This document shows positions 33,106 through 47,149 of a stretch of 64,000 nucleotides of DNA, one piece after another. Made by a program: the position numbers and the translations under genes. The number at the start of each line of letters is the position of its first letter. Position 1 is the stretch's first letter. This DNA comes from Acheta domesticus (Eukaryota > Arthropoda > Insecta > Orthoptera > Gryllidae): NCBI GenBank assembly GCA_031308135.1, contig JAHLJT010004567.1, positions 39,207,857 through 39,271,856 on the forward strand, read 5' to 3'. Under the pieces are notes generated by a model. That model was not told the DNA's origin, made no database searches, and saw only the letters and a program-made list of their open reading frames with translations.

Positions 33106-36100
33106 TTCGCGGGTCTATTTTCATAAAATTAAATAAATCTTTGAAAGAGAATATCGAAAGAATTGCACTTTCAGCGGAATTCCAAAAGATTGCATATGGG
33201 CTGACTAAAGCTAGTGAAATTTCCTCCCAAATCAATTGAATTTTTCATTAATTGATGTGGTATAAAACTAATTGATTATTGAATTATACCTGCGCACAAT
33301 GCATGATTTAGAACGAACGAATGAAAACATATTTTTTTAATTAAATTTAAATGGAGCTGAATGGACCTATTGTGATCCTTGTATGAGCTCTACTACAAGT
33401 ACTTCTCTTAAAATTAACCTGTTTTGTTATCTTGTCTACTCAGATGAGACCTTATCCTATAGAACTAACGTCACTCTAAGAACTTCCGAGAAAAATACAA
33501 AGTGCGTGACATTTGCCAATGTAACTGGTGACAAATGCATGGCACTTTGCCCAATAAAAGCCACAAACCGGTGGTTAAAACTTGCCCTGCTACTTAAGTA
33601 GAAGCATCACCAGGTCACGCAACTCGCTACATTATTTTTATGGCCTTGGAAGCCTTTCTTAATGTTTATAACTTCTAAGAAAGTTTTTGGATATGGCTCT
33701 ATGGTCTTTCATTTCCTTCATTAAAATAGTAATATCTGTCCTTCACTGAAATAATCATTCTTTTTTAATAAAACAATCGATAGTGCCTAAATGTATATTT
33801 CTGAATTTCTCTTTTGACATAAAACATGAATGTTCTAATTACACTTGTCCAAGTATCTGAATTATTAAAAATGTAAGAAACGTTAGCATAAGTGTAAGTA
33901 GTGGTGTTTCTTGCCAATAGTTGTAGGGGAAAATTCTGATTCATATTAGTGTTGTTTGTGACCTTTCATTTCTTCAAAAATTGATAATTTAAGAGAGCGC
34001 GATCACTGATGAACTTGATGAATTCTGCTGTAAAAGCATAATCTAAAATGCAAGCAATTTGCAAAACCCGAAATGCAAGCAATTGGAGATATCAGATAAA
34101 AACATTCCTGAAATAAAATTAAGTTTTGCTGGTCGATTATAGCCGGTGATTTTGCCTGACATCAACTTAAATAACAATAAATTATTTACTCTGACCTTTA
34201 CGGTGGAGATATGTCCGTTTACTTTTAAGTGGCACTCGGGTTTTATTAGAAGGTAAACATAAGACATATCCAAGTAAAATTTGCTCTTTATCTCTTGATC
34301 TCATCAGCCGAAAAGTCATGTCAAAATGTACTGCAATTAAAATTAATTCCAAGTCAAAAGTCTTCTAGATCTGAAGAGTCAAACTTTTTCAAAACATTGT
34401 GAATTATTTTAACTGCATTGAATGAAGAAATGCCGAAGAGTTTATTTTATTTCGTCTAATTTGTTAATATTGAAGCGCCTTATGGCTGCATGCGTTTCAG
34501 TCTTTATTGAAGTTGCAGAACACTACGAGTAATTCTATTAGTTTTGGCGACTTCTTGTTCCAAAAATATATAGAAAATGCTAGTTAAACTGCTATGTGTT
34601 TTGTCTATTTGAACGGTCCATGGATACAAATTTAAATTATGTAAAGAATCAAGGGATGAAATATTGTAATTCAATACAATAATTATTATTTAAAAAAAAT
34701 TGAATACAGAGTATTTACTTTTAGTGAGAATACGCAGTATTTACTTATTGGTTGTTAATGTTCATTGTTCATTGGCAGTTTACTAAATGTGGTTAACTTC
34801 AGAGGCGATGCAGCTCTGATTCAATTTCGAAGTGCGAGCGAATTTGCCTACAAAATTAACACAAAAAACATCATTTTAGATTAATATTAATTATATAATT
34901 GTTTACTTATTTTGAGCGTACGATTAATGATAGTAACCGATACTTACAATGCCTTGGAATTGTATTAGATTTAATAGATTATTAGATTTAACCCCGAACA
35001 TGACTCGTTCATTTATCAACTTCCTAATGACACGCGACGCAAGATTCTGACAGGTTCATAAGAACAATTTGAAAATTTGCAAGTGTATTGACAAACATTG
35101 GGAATTTTTATCAAATGTTTTCTACATTAATCATGCAATGTTTTCTGAAAGAATGAGCATTGATTGAATAATGGATAAAAAATCGATTAAAAATAAAGCA
35201 CGTCGTTTGTGCTCCGATATCTACTTTCTTTTTGACCAACCCTCCTGAAAGAATTTTTTAACGTCGCTTTGAACAAATCACAGACAATTAAGGGCATCAA
35301 TGTTTCAGTAAAATCTTGTCACCGACACTGTGAAAGATTCGAAACTGTGTGCCGTACATGTTTAAAAAATCGAAAGTCTACATATAGCTGACACATATAA
35401 ACAGAGGTAGAAGGCGAAAACTCAGAAATACAATTTAATTGCGCAGAAGGAAAATAAATTTGCTCAAACAATTTGGTGTTCAGTTTGTCAGACAGGCTCA
35501 CCACCACTCGAATCCCTCCGCAAAACAACACACGAAAGGCAAGTGACATTCACCTATGCAACAGTACGCGACCTTTCGCGACCATGATCTTCAAGCGTTG
35601 TGTCTTAACAACCCAAACTTTCCCGACCATAATCTTTACACGTTGTGTCTTAACAAAGTCCATGCTTTTTTAATCCAGGAAAATTGTTACAATGAAGATA
35701 TTCAGGACCTTCTTGCCTTCCAGAAACAAAATTTTCACTTAATTTACAGGAATTCTATCCTCATACCACCAAGAATGGACGGCGCGCGATAGAGGGTAAT
35801 TGAACCAATTATTTCTTACTTGAATGTTCATACACGTAAAAATTACGATTTATTAATTGAAGTTTCGCACATCAACTGTTACGGTCATGTGCCCCGTTTG
35901 TGTAGAGAATGTTTTTGTGCGTGAAGGAGGGTTCCTCCCCCGCTCATATCACTGATGACATCCATCGCCGAAATACACGTCGGTTTGCGAAGAAAAATAC
36001 ATGTGCGAAAGTGTACTAAGGTGGTATGTCGGGGCCAGCCGCTGGTCAAACACTCGACCATTTATTACTCCTGCATATTAACAATAGCTGCTTGTAAACG

Positions 36101-36714
36101 GTAACGGGACACTTGAATAATTCTTTGTAAATAGTTAAAAGAGATGTATTGAATAGTTACTCTAGATAAACAATGTTTACTAATAAATTTAGTCGCTTGC
36201 ATGATTTTTCATTTTCATAACTTGGCAATACCTAATAGTGGTTAGGTTGACTTAGGCGCGCCTGTACTTTTCTTTCTTTCTACATTGAATTTAAGTCCGT
36301 ATAATGAAAGTGAATTATCATTAAATAGTATGTGGTGGTGTGTGGTACAAAATTTTAAGTTAGAGTGGGTTTATCTCGTACCCCAAGAGAAACAGTGGTA
36401 ATAATATCATGATTTGTACAGCAACTCCTAGACCGAGAGTTGCTGAGAGGTAGTTCTTTGAATTTGCAGCAGTATTTTTATCAATAAGTCTCCAGATTTC
36501 CAGATGAGGTATGCTACATTTAATATCATCTGATTCCTAAAAAATTGTTCAACTTATTGAATAAAAAAGTACTTTCATTATCTGAACTTCTCCAATATCT
36601 TTGAAAACAACTATGCCTCCGAAAACTAATTTAAATTCCTTTTATTCAAAAAATTGGGCCATTTTTTCTTACCTTGTTGAATAGAGATTTTGATTTCATT
36701 TAAAATATTTTTTG
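33106..36714. other. AT-rich intergenic, nothing recognised
   Basis: AT-rich. A 72-codon plus frame at 33383-33601 and a 78-codon frame at 35556-35792 are unrecognised; the latter includes a short tandem duplication. Confidence 0.35.
35576..35660. repeat. Tandem duplication, period about 45 bp
   Basis: Two units share GACCATNATCTT and CGTTGTGTCTTAACAA (35595-35610 and 35641-35656). The period, 45 to 46 bp, is close to a multiple of three. Confidence 0.75.
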
Positions 36715-36915
36715 GGCGTACTTCACCGTGGTCGATCTAACGAACGTCGTCCGGGGAGGGGCGGTGGCAGTGGCAACTGGCGGTGGCAGTGGCGCGCCCT
36801 CCCCAGCGGCGAAGGAGGCGCGGACGCCGCCGATGCAAGGCCCCCGCGATTGATGCGCTCTGCGCGCCATCTTGAATTATTCATCTGCGCCCTTTCAATA
36901 ACCGGCCGCCTGTAA
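36715..36915. promoter_or_regulatory. Complex GC-rich island, possible regulatory element
   Basis: GC-rich but not simple-repeat sequence that changes into GCCATCTTGAATTATTCATC, a YY1-like GCCATCTTG next to ATTA cores. CGCCTGTAAGTTTC at 36907 resembles a splice donor, but no frame supports an exon. The regulatory role is inference from composition and motif mixture only. Confidence 0.25.
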
Positions 36916-37700
36916 GTTTCTAAATTGTCCATTAACATGATGGGGATACATCACGACTAATCGCCTCCGAGTATTAATGAAAAACAAACGCAATGAGCAG
37001 CCTAGGCCGGCCTGTCGTCTTATTAAGATGTAAGAGAGCACCCTGCGTCCTAGTCGCCATCTTGTCTCGCGGCCCGATTTCCTTATCTTGACGCGTTCCG
37101 CCTGCGGGCCTGAAGGTTCCGGCAAGCGCGAATAGAGGCAGACGACGGACCATAAAATTACGGTATTATGCTGGAGTAACACGGCGTGAAATGTCATGCT
37201 TTGATAGTCGCCGACGTGCGTTTCAAGTCTTTTCGATGGTCGATATTCATCTACTCTTCAGATCGACGAGAAATTTGCAAAACGACGCCTGTCATTTCTT
37301 ATCCGCGTGAACACAATGAAATGTTCTGATTTTTTTTCTCGATATGCGGAGGCACTATTGGTGTGCGCACACGAGCGTAACTTCCCTGCTTCACGCGAAT
37401 CGCACCTGTCGTGTGCGCATCTTTTACCCCCAATCAGCTTTGAGTGTCCGTTCATCGAGATATCAACTACACCATTATGTTCTTCGGTTATGGTTGAAAT
37501 GCCAACTTTTATATTCCGTTTCAGAGTTCCGGGTTTCTTCTTGGCTCTTTTCACGGGTTATATTTACCCCGATAAAGATTTCATTTAAATAATGACGCAT
37601 CTTCTTGATAAGAAGATACAGAAAGGCAGTTGCGTGATGCAGAAACATTGCGAATTGGGTGAAAAAACTCACGAAACAACCAGCGATTGCCAAGTGTAAT
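36916..37700. other. Balanced-composition segment with overlapping open frames
   Basis: The base composition is unusually even for this window. A second CGCCATCTTG lies near 37052 and TATTTACCCCGATAAAG near 37560. ORFs of 72-100 codons overlap on both strands with no motifs. It could be conserved non-coding DNA. Confidence 0.3.
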
Positions 37701-40219
37701 TATCAGAGCTATATCACGCCTATTTTATTTTGTGTTAATCACTGCTATTATGTTCCAAAAACGTTTTAAGAATTACCGTAAGAGCGTTAACGTATTTGTA
37801 ACTATCATCATCACGTTTAAATAAATGAGAATAGTATTAGAGGAGTATACATACTTTTTTCGACTGGCGTACTTTAAATGGCATTCTGAAATTTGATTTA
37901 CAATATCACAGCATTACAATTATCAACTACTTAGCGTGTTTAATAGCAGGTCTAAAAAATACTTTTTACTTCAGCAAATACATCGAAATTCGTTTAAATG
38001 GCGGTTAAAAGTTTACTTCATTCTAAGAATCGAATCTTCTTTGAAAAAGTTGAATATATTATTAGAGGAACATTTCTGACATAACTGAAAAGGAAAGCAC
38101 AGTAGAGAAACATTAAAAGTCGAAAGGGTTATATAGAGTGAGTACATACAATTTTGTAACAAAAACCTTTCGTGGTATCGAACAAGTGTATTTGAAAACA
38201 TTCGGAAAGTCCAACCAGCGTTCATGAATGCGTCACTTTGCATGTCTTTGGAAATACCACAATTTACATAAGTTGCAGTTCTGCTGCAATTTAAATTACA
38301 ATCTCCGGAAGTGAGCAATACCACAAAATTCCTCACCAACAGCTGCGTCATAACAAAAATTCATTTTGCTCAAACTTTCTTCATTCCTAAACGTGCTCTA
38401 GAGATCTCCAGAGCATTATGAACTTTATGGGCATTTATGGGCGATCTGTATGGAAGTAATTAAGGCGTTAAGCTTTTCCAATTCAGGTCTCCAAAGAATT
38501 TTGGAATTTGTGGTAGACTTAGCGGGATAGCACTAAAAATTCCTTGGCATTTTGCTTCAACTTTCTCTCATTTCACCATTATTCTTGGACAATTACCAAT
38601 GACGTATTAACTCATTAACTGTCTAAAAAGGTTTTCACGGTTAGAAATAAGTTTTTATTGCATTGAATGAAAGTACATCTGACACTAAGACATTCCTTTT
38701 TTTAAAATATTTTAAGTATCAGCGAAGTTTGTTAGTAAGTGTAAGTGTAATGACAATTCTTGAGACATTAATGTATTATTTACCTAACACTTTTTTCCTC
38801 GTTATGAACATCCTATAAGACGTACTTTGTTAATTCAGCATTGTATTAACAAGAGTGACGGTAATTAACATTGCATTATGAATTACAATAGTAGTATTGG
38901 ACGAATGAAAATCTTTCTTCTGTGCTGGTAATCTAAATACTCATTACTCATATTTTATCCCTTCAAAATTTAATTAAAATGTAATTGTTAATTTCTTTAT
39001 TCTGAACCAAACTTAGAACATATACAGATTTTTAATATACTAAAAGTCTTGTTTTTAGGGAATATGTCCCTTCCAGACAGGAGATTCTAATATTAAAACA
39101 ATACCATTATTTGCTCATACACCCGCTCAAATCGCTCTCATATATTGTCTCATATCTCAAGTTCATTTATTGTAGTATCTAACATAAGGCTAAATTAGTG
39201 GTACTACAATAGCACAAACATATTATTGATAGAGATTACGCATTCTATTATTTGCAGTAGAGAAACGAAAACTGTGGGAGTCAGATACCCTTAGCAGCCC
39301 AAGGGAGATGTGAAAACGTGAATACAATGAATCTCGAATTAATGCTTTCTAGCAGCTTGATGACAACGCTGGTGGTGGCGATGATCGTGGCTGGATGGAA
39401 TGGAGAGAACGGGACGGGGCGGGAATAGATGGGAATGTAAATAAAATTACTTCCGCTTTTGCACTACAGGTAGAATTCATTCCCTTTTAATGATTGGGAT
39501 CAATGCGTTAAGGTATAAAAGCAGCTAGTCTCAATTAAGGGCAGCGTCTGCTAAATGATAACAAGCAACCAATTAATCTATGAAATACAAAGTAGAATGC
39601 ATACTAGTGGTTTTACTGTTAGTTTGTTAAAGAAGTAGCCTTTTCCTTAATTAGACATAGTGATTGTCGTAATCGTTGACGTTTTGTAGTATTTACTTTG
39701 AACAGCCGCTTCAATAGATATATCGTATAGTTGTTTCATTCCTCATTAGACTTCCATTCTGCTATTGATTGTACTACTGTGCCGAATTCTTTACTATCAG
39801 AACACAATTATAAAAATAGACATTTACATACTCATATAGGCCTAACGTTTGCTTACACTGCCAATGCAGTAAAATCAGCCCTTATTACCGTCATAATACA
39901 TTGGTGGCAATAGAGTTATTAAAACGTGACTCAACACCACATAATGACACTCCTTGTACTGCATTCCTATATTTAATTCTAGTTGAGAATGTGGTCCTTT
40001 GAATTAAATTAAATAATGCCAATTGTTAGTTTATCAAGGAAATGTCATAGAGACAGCGACATTTCTAGATTCTCGACAATACCTGCGATGAAACCGTTTT
40101 ATTGAGCACCACACAAATTACCCAAAATTCGAGATGCGGTTCCAAATTATAAATGCGAGTGCATCAACCTTTTTACTCCCGTCTTATTTTCCCGTTATTG
40201 CTCCAGTCGCATCACACTG
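37701..40219. other. AT-rich intergenic, nothing recognised
   Basis: AT-rich. The 112-codon minus-strand ORF at 38013-38351 is unrecognised. A short GGAATGGAGAGAACGGGACG patch near 39397 resembles the pentamer arrays. Confidence 0.35.
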
Positions 40220-40590
40220 GCGCTATTATCATCTCCATGACCGCCGCCGCGTCTCGTCCCGTCCGAGTCGCCGCCGCCGCCTGTTGCGGTGCCTCCCAGC
40301 TCCGAGTTAATTGCGGCGGCAAGGCTCGCACACCGAGAGCAGATGCTATCGCCGCGCGCCGCCTCTGCCGTCGCGGCCCAGCATTTGCATGCAGACGGCC
40401 GGGCCACGAGAACGCCCGTGACGCGCCGCGCCGCGCCGCGCCGCGCCGCGCCGACACCGCCGCCGCCATCTCACCTGCGTTCGCGACAAAATGGAGGTGT
40501 CGGGAGGCAGATTTACGAATGAGAGGCGCAGCCCGTGACGGTCCTTTTGAAACGTCGCGATTATCGCTGTAGATTTGTTTATACGTAACG
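40220..40590. promoter_or_regulatory. Complex GC-rich island, possible regulatory element
   Basis: CpG-dense, with CGCCGCGCCGCGCCGCGCCG at about 40427-40450. Complex flanks include CGAGTTAATTGCGGCGG and CAAAATGGAGGTGTCGG. Antisense-paired ORFs (139 and 133 codons) are composition artefacts. A regulatory role is possible but unproven. Confidence 0.25.
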
Positions 40591-41802
40591 TAGAGAGCTC
40601 TTGTACTTGCCAAACATACGTTGTAGATAGACCGCTTGCTACACCGCTACAGAAGAAAGGATAGAGTACGAAAAATAATTTCAACTTCCGTTTTACTTAT
40701 TTGATATTTAGTATGTACTGGGATCATGAATAGAAAGGTGAGGAAAAGTGTCTCTTGAATACTAGGAAATAGTAAATAAAAAGTGACTGGAATTGATAAA
40801 TGAATGAGGATAAATATTGGTCTCTGATACGTATGAACTGTTACTTTCATCACATTCAACCTTCGTTTCGAAGAATCATATCAAATACCTAATACGCAAG
40901 CAGTTGTTAAGCTGCCTAATATTTACATATATTGCACTTTTTTTAAAGGTTTTACAATTTATAATAAAGGATCTATCTCTTAAACCCATTACTTCTGCAA
41001 GAAGTAATAACTCTCTCATCTGTATTTCTCTTTTTATTTTTATTTCCTGTTTCTTCCCTCACTTCAGCGGTGGGAACGTTCTCTATCTCAAGCTCCCTGC
41101 AAGTTTCTGCAGGTTCAGAAAACTGTACAAGGTCTTTCGGTCACTGTGACTCTACCACATTTCCAAGTCATGTATTCTGCATATCATTGCTCTGGGAGAA
41201 ATTATCATTTAACCTTGAGTGTACTCATTTCCTTAACTTCACGTTCTTCCTTGAAGTTCTCTTTCGTCTATTTATATCGTAATTTCACCCTAGTTTTGCT
41301 CAGGAAAGCTTGTGTTCTCATACAATTCGTTCAGAAAAAGCTTTATCATAATAGCTCAAAAAACCTTACCCTCCCTTTCGCCGCTATATTTTCTGGGGAT
41401 AATAAAGTATCTGGGGTGTAAAAACCAATTCAGAATTGGGAAATTGCACTTCTAATACTTAACATGTCAAAAGACTCGTTTCGCTCACAATGGTATGCTT
41501 TCCTCACACGGTTAAGAAGACGCGAAAAAAAGCATTAATTTTTGCATACAAAATATTCAACATTGGTATCAGAGGAACAAACACTTAACTAGTTGATGCG
41601 TAATGTATTTTACAAATATTGTTTTCTGTAACATTTTCTAGAGAATTTGTAGTTTTTTAAGACAAGTTCCATTTATGAGTCTGTGGGCTGAAATATTTAA
41701 AGCCGGAGTAGCTTTCGGTGATGGTTGACGAATGGCACTTTCAATATAATTATAATTTTGATGACCGTTATAAATGCTACGAAAATATCGGTGCTATATT
41801 AT
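40591..41802. other. AT-rich intergenic, nothing recognised
   Basis: AT-rich. Two overlapping plus-strand frames (110 and 91 codons, 40817-41421) are Phe/Leu/Ser-rich without a family. Confidence 0.35.
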
Positions 41803-41807
41803 TGTGT

Positions 41808-41868
<61 letters not shown>
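41803..41868. repeat. (TG)n microsatellite
   Basis: 66 bp of TG dinucleotide with one TATG interruption. Confidence 0.95.
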
Positions 41869-41871
<3 letters not shown>

Positions 41872-42234
41872 GATGAATGCCCTACTCCGTTTCCCAGTGC
41901 AGGCGAGGTTTAGGCTTCACGTGCTCTCTTTTTCTGGGGAGGTGAACACAGTTAAGGTTTGCCTTTTATCTTCTACTGTATGAAGAATGATCGGATGATG
42001 GGGAATGAATGATGATAGATGAACGATTAGAAACGGACTAAATGTTCATAATGGGAACTAGAGTTATGAAAACTCAATCACGTCACAACTTCATGAACCT
42101 TACTTGGGACGAACCTACACGGATCTCAAACTTTCAGCAACTTTTGCTGTTGAAGCCCCCCTACGGCACAGAGATCAGTTACATCGCAATACGAATAGTT
42201 AATCAATGTGATATTTTTGTATTGTCTTCTTGTT

Positions 42235-42478
42235 CAGGGCTTATCCAGCCTACAGGCGGTTACCCTCTTAGTCCCAATGGAACGGATATTAGACCACCAG
42301 ACTCCAACACACTTGTGGGCTCCTTTGATCAGGGGTCAGCAGAACGCAAGGCCCTCCGCGACAACGTATGGTGCATGACAGACAAGGGACAAACAACCAT
42401 GTCCAAGGTGGGACTCAAACCCGCGACCCTTCGGTCCGAAGCGCTGTGTTGATGAACGCTCTTAGCCACCTCGGCCAT
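42235..42478 (-). mobile_element. tRNA-derived SINE (second family)
   Basis: On the minus strand the head starts GGCCGAGGTGGCTAAGAGCG (box A) and reaches box B GGTTTGAGTCC near 42409-42419, about 73 nt in all. The tRNA-unrelated body follows, with CATGGTTGTTTGTCCCTTGT and GGAGTCTGGTGGTC words, ending near GGCTGGATAAGC. The head is tRNA-like but lacks a clean cloverleaf, so a functional tRNA is not called. The 3' end is uncertain. Confidence 0.7.
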
Positions 42479-44766
42479 TCACGTCAGAATTTTAGTATTT
42501 AATTCATGATTATCCCAACTCGAGTAATAGTTTGCCTTTCGAAAAATAGATATATGTTTCCTACGTATTTAATATCTACGTGAAATAACTTATTTTCATT
42601 ATTTTGTTTTGCAAAATTAAAAAGACTCCTGCTAATTAGGATAATTTTTTTTATTCTTTTAGGACCAGGGAATCAAATTTTATTGTATACTGACAACTTC
42701 TTGACTTTCACATTAAGTATTATCTTGCAGACCCAAATTTTCGTGTCTTGTATCGTTGCAACTAATGAAACAAATTGCTTTCAATTTAACGCTATCTCCA
42801 TCTTTCATAAATATAAAGTAATAATCTTTCATTATTTGTGCGAGAGATCGTATATACTTCTATGCTTAATTACAAACGAAACCTAAATAACCATAAACAT
42901 TGAGATTCGTGTTATCGCGAAGACGACTTAAATATCAAATAAATTCTTATAATGTTAGAGAGATATCTTAATTAATAAGGTAAATGAATTTGTGGACTTG
43001 CCTGGCGGCAGAGAGAAACAGAGAGAGAGGTTTGGCCGAATTAACTACTCTACTCTCAACCCTGATTTGGCAGGGTCCTTTGACTTTAGCTCAAAACGAA
43101 ACAAAAACATGTATGGGAACACAATTTTAATTGCTCTAGAGAATCGGACATGAAAACAGAGTCTTCTGCGCATCAATTTTGATTCAACGTATAAGGTGTG
43201 CTCTCCGAAGTCGTCGTTTTAGATTCAGAATCGAGAAGTATCTCTGGACGTTTAATTAAATAGCGAGTTGGAGAATGGCACAGCCTTGCAGCGTAAGACC
43301 AGAGGCCAGTCATAGCAAAAAGATGTGAGGTTGTTGCTACTCCATTTATATATCGCACAGAAAATAATTGAACAGTGAACGGGAGCTACGAAACAGGATT
43401 ATTTTTGAAGAGAACACTTAACGGGTGTATCTAGAGGGACAACATCATAAAGAATACAGGTTTTCTTACTAATGGAAATAATTTCTTTTTCCTTTAATAA
43501 ATTCCCTGACGGTGCGCAAACAACAAGATTTCGTACCGTTGTTTTTGATGTATTGATGAGTGTTCTTCGATCAATTAAGTTTGCTATCGTTATAAATGTA
43601 ATATATATGTTATTTTGCAGAAGTTATTCTTCATAAATAAGTGCATAGTTCCTGGAAGACTCGTAGTTTCAAAGGCATTCTGCAGCATTGAATGCGAAAT
43701 GTACCTAATACAACTCCAAATATTAGTCTTTTAGGTAAAATAGAAATTAACTTCAAAGTATACGATAAGTATAAGTTAACTTTATTGTATAATATTAATG
43801 TTAGCACAACCAAATAATTTTTAGGACATGCATTTATAAGTTGTCAAAAATATTAACCCAAGTTATACAATAATTACACAATTAAAAATGTTACTTTAAT
43901 GAAGATCATTAAATGTAACTACATAATTATTTGCAGTTCATAATTATTGCGAAGTTACAAATGCAATTAACTTGAAATAGAAAACGTAAAATATAATTAA
44001 TTCAAAAAAGGATAAAACATATTGAAGGGAGAGCTACTAGCAGTCGCAATCTTCGAAACTCCTTAGACTCAGTTTAGATTAACGACGGGAACGACAATAA
44101 AAACGCGAGACAAACAGGCAGGCAGAACTATTATCAATTGTATGTACCCAAACTAAAGTGAATACCATAAAAGTTGAATTGAAATTTAGAGATAAGTTCT
44201 TATTTTTGAGTTGTATAGTTGAAATCTAAAAGTCACAAGTTTAGAGTTTCATTTTGTATAATATATGTTTTTATATCATCTTATTTATATCTAATATTGA
44301 ACAAAGGAGATATGTATATTACGTGTTTTAATATATTAAGTTAATAAAATTTAACATATTTTGAGTTTAAATCAAGAAGAGCTTTTAACAAGCTGAGTGA
44401 TACGTTACTTCTGGACATCACTCCCATAATTTTTCCGACCGCTGAACAATGATTCTATTGCTTTCGAAAGCATTATTACACAGATGACATCTCATATCAG
44501 GCTTAGAACATCTGTTCTCGTTGCAGATTGTGTCGGGTGTGTGTGAGCTTCAGCGTGCTGTGTCACCAGAAGTTCAGACGTGAACATGGGTGACGTGACG
44601 TGTCATGTGCTCGACGACCGGAGCTGGGCGTCAGGTCGCCTCGAATTACACGCAATCTTTCAACGGAGAAGAGCACGCCTTCACTTCCAGGGCCCGTGGA
44701 TCGGGCCAATCGCAGTTACAGTGTTTTTACTTTATCACTACCGAGTAGAGTATGTAAGTTATGTAA
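42479..44766. other. AT-rich intergenic, nothing recognised
   Basis: Mostly AT-rich. GC-balanced sequence at 44520-44760 has an 89-codon frame starting at 44586, but its right edge runs into repeat R3 and no homology is recognised. Confidence 0.35.
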
Positions 44767-45330
44767 TGTGCGGAAAAAACGGCGAATTTTCGGCAGAAAA
44801 ATTCTTATTACAGGAATCTGGTAACGACAAACTGGATAAATCTAGTTGATAAATCTAGGAAAAGAATCCTCTATCACGTGAATCCATATTATGTGACTTA
44901 TTAATGCTGAAAATTCGTATGACGGCAAAAAGTCCGTCAGTTCGTCTGCGAACAAGGCTCGCGGCTAAACCGTTCGTCCAATTTTCTCCAAAATTGATAT
45001 TATCCAATTAAACTGGCTGGTGTCCCGGCCCCTTTAATTTAAAACTGATACTTTAATTTTGGGGGTACTTTACAAGCCTCTGATACATTTTCAAAATTTT
45101 CAAATTTCAAAAAATTGCTCCATCATTTTTGATTAATTTTTCTTGTTGGATAGTGTAAAGACGTTTAAAAGAATGGTGCAGGTCTCACATTCGTTGAAAA
45201 ACCTGACTTTTCGAAAACTGAAAAATTCAAACTTTTTTCGGCGTCTTCCTGCAACGAAAATTTTAAAGATAACGATTTTTCCCTTACTGAAATCTGTTCC
45301 TTAAAGATAGATTTTAAAACTAGGCCATGA
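44767..45330 (+). repeat. R3 repeat, copy A
   Basis: Aligns in the same orientation with 47150-47655. Shared blocks include CGAATTTTCGGCAGAAAAA against CGAATTTTCGCCAGAAAAA, GTCCGTC/GTCTG words, AAACTGGCTGGTGTC, TTTACAAGCCTCTGATACATT and TTTTTGATTAA. Identity is around 65-70% by eye. No protein is encoded. Confidence 0.7.
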
Positions 45331-45489
45331 ACAATTTTTCGAAAATTTGCGCGCCAAGTTGCACGAAATTTTCGTGAAAATGAGGGCGAGAAAGTACGTG
45401 CTGTTATAGCACCATAGGTTTCCAAAGTGCCGTTCTCTAAAAGTTCAATTTTCCGGGAAGGCAAAGTATTAACAATCAGCTTTACAATA

Positions 45490-45690
45490 AGGCCAGAGAG
45501 GATTTAACGGTTTTTGGATATAGTTTTTCGTAGGAGAAACGTCATTTTTGAACACAATATTTGGCAGCATGATGGAGAAGCGCTTTAAGAATACATTTAT
45601 TTATTTGTAAAACTACAAAACAAAGTGAAATGGAGAGAAGTCCCTTTCGAAAAAATCTTTTCAATCCTGAGCACGGTCACGCTGCCTAAG
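45490..45690 (+). repeat. R4 partial copy
   Basis: Aligns with 7960-8090, with GGTTTTTGGATAT, TTATTTGTAAAACTACAAAA, CAAAGTGAAATGGAGAGAAG and CTTTTCAATCCTGAG. Only the right half of the R4 inverted-repeat element is clear. Confidence 0.55.
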
Positions 45691-47149
45691 CGACTAAAAA
45701 TAGGAGCGTTCATATATGTAACTTCGGGTTCTCATCGTATTTAAGCAACAACGTTGTTAACCGTTGTTTCACATTTGTCTTTTCCGAATTTTGTGATATT
45801 TTGTTTGAGTTTTTCTCATGGCACGTCGAATATTGGGTGCGTTTATTTAGTGTTTTTATTCGGTAACATGATTTTGGTAACGGTATTCAGCAATTGCAAA
45901 TAGTTTTTAGGGGCATGTATACACGATAAATATTTCACATTTAAAGTTATTGCTCCAGGAACGTTCTTGATAATGATTGTACAATACACTTTATGCACTG
46001 AATCTAAGTTTGCACTCTCTGAACAAGAGTTGCAATGTATGCGTAAATTTCATGTTGGTATATACATTCACTTACATTAATGTGTTTTTATTGACTCTTA
46101 CCTAACATATTCAGTAACGTTCACGTTTGTTAAAACTGAAAAATATAAGTTACAAAAGCAGATAGTTAAGTTGTCCTACCATTACCTCAAAGAACTAAAG
46201 TTCGTATTAAATACAGTTAAATGTGCAAAACTAATATTCTAACGTTTCTCTCAGAAAACTGTAAATGGTTGTAGAAATATGTGATACGAGGAAACAAGAA
46301 CAAAAACGTGAGGGACACAACGCTCTGATGTCGTGAAATGCTAATTTCTCTGTAACTTTTCGCTGTGAATATGAACCAGAAATATACGAACTTTTTTGGC
46401 GCATAGACATTCTCAAAGAGAATATTGTTGGAATATCACATTGAAATAAAATTTCATTAACCAGAAAAAAAGTTAAGGCATTAATATTAACAGTAATGAA
46501 ACGCCGTTTAGATTGTCACTCTGCATGCAAGCAGGAAGCAAAAAATTAATCAGGTCTTTCTGATTGTATAATATGTAGGCGAAAGTAGTGGGATCAGTAG
46601 CTAAACACCCTATCTCCCCATGCGTTCACCAATGTGCTCAAACTGTTGCGGCAAAATGAAGAGATTTATTTTTCTTCGAGTTGTAAGAATTCTGTAGTTT
46701 GTAAAAATTAAGGACAAAATCGCGGTCCTGCGAGAAAAATGTACTTGGACGTTTCCAAAACCGAAAATATTTGTTAACCTTTAAATGGAATATCTAATAT
46801 GTAGAGTTCATGGTATCTACAAACATTCTGATGATAAGGAGGGGATAAGGGGGCCACCTCAGAAGCCACCAGGAAACCACAGAAGACATGACTCGAATGG
46901 ATTCAATGGCTGAGAAAAATTTGACTAGTTAAGTTTAATTCTAAATTTAATCTCTTTGCTATTGTTTATTAAAGATGTTAATACAAGTAAGAAGAAAGTT
47001 TTCAAATGCAGCGGAATGTTTTTGAATCAAACTCTAAAGCTAACTCCAAATTTGTGTTGATCAATAAATCCATTTTTCAAAATATCAAGGTAAATATATC
47101 ATTTTATTTTCTCGCCTTACGAATACTTCATAGAAGAGAAAGTTATGTT
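45691..47149. other. AT-rich intergenic, nothing recognised
   Basis: AT-rich spacer between R3 copies. Confidence 0.4.

Noticed and set aside
37258..37693. Gene suggested by four overlapping ORFs of 72-98 codons
   Set aside because: Frames are open on both strands simultaneously, with no motifs or splice pairs; kept only as a balanced-composition segment.
42405..42478. Functional tRNA gene on the minus strand
   Set aside because: Box A and B are present, but the cloverleaf is imperfect and a SINE body follows directly, so it is annotated as a SINE head.
44586..44849. 89-codon ORF with a GTAAGT-like donor near 44754
   Set aside because: The donor-like string lies at the edge of repeat R3, whose second copy has related sequence at 47130-47155. 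Two frames look equally plausible and no family is recognised.
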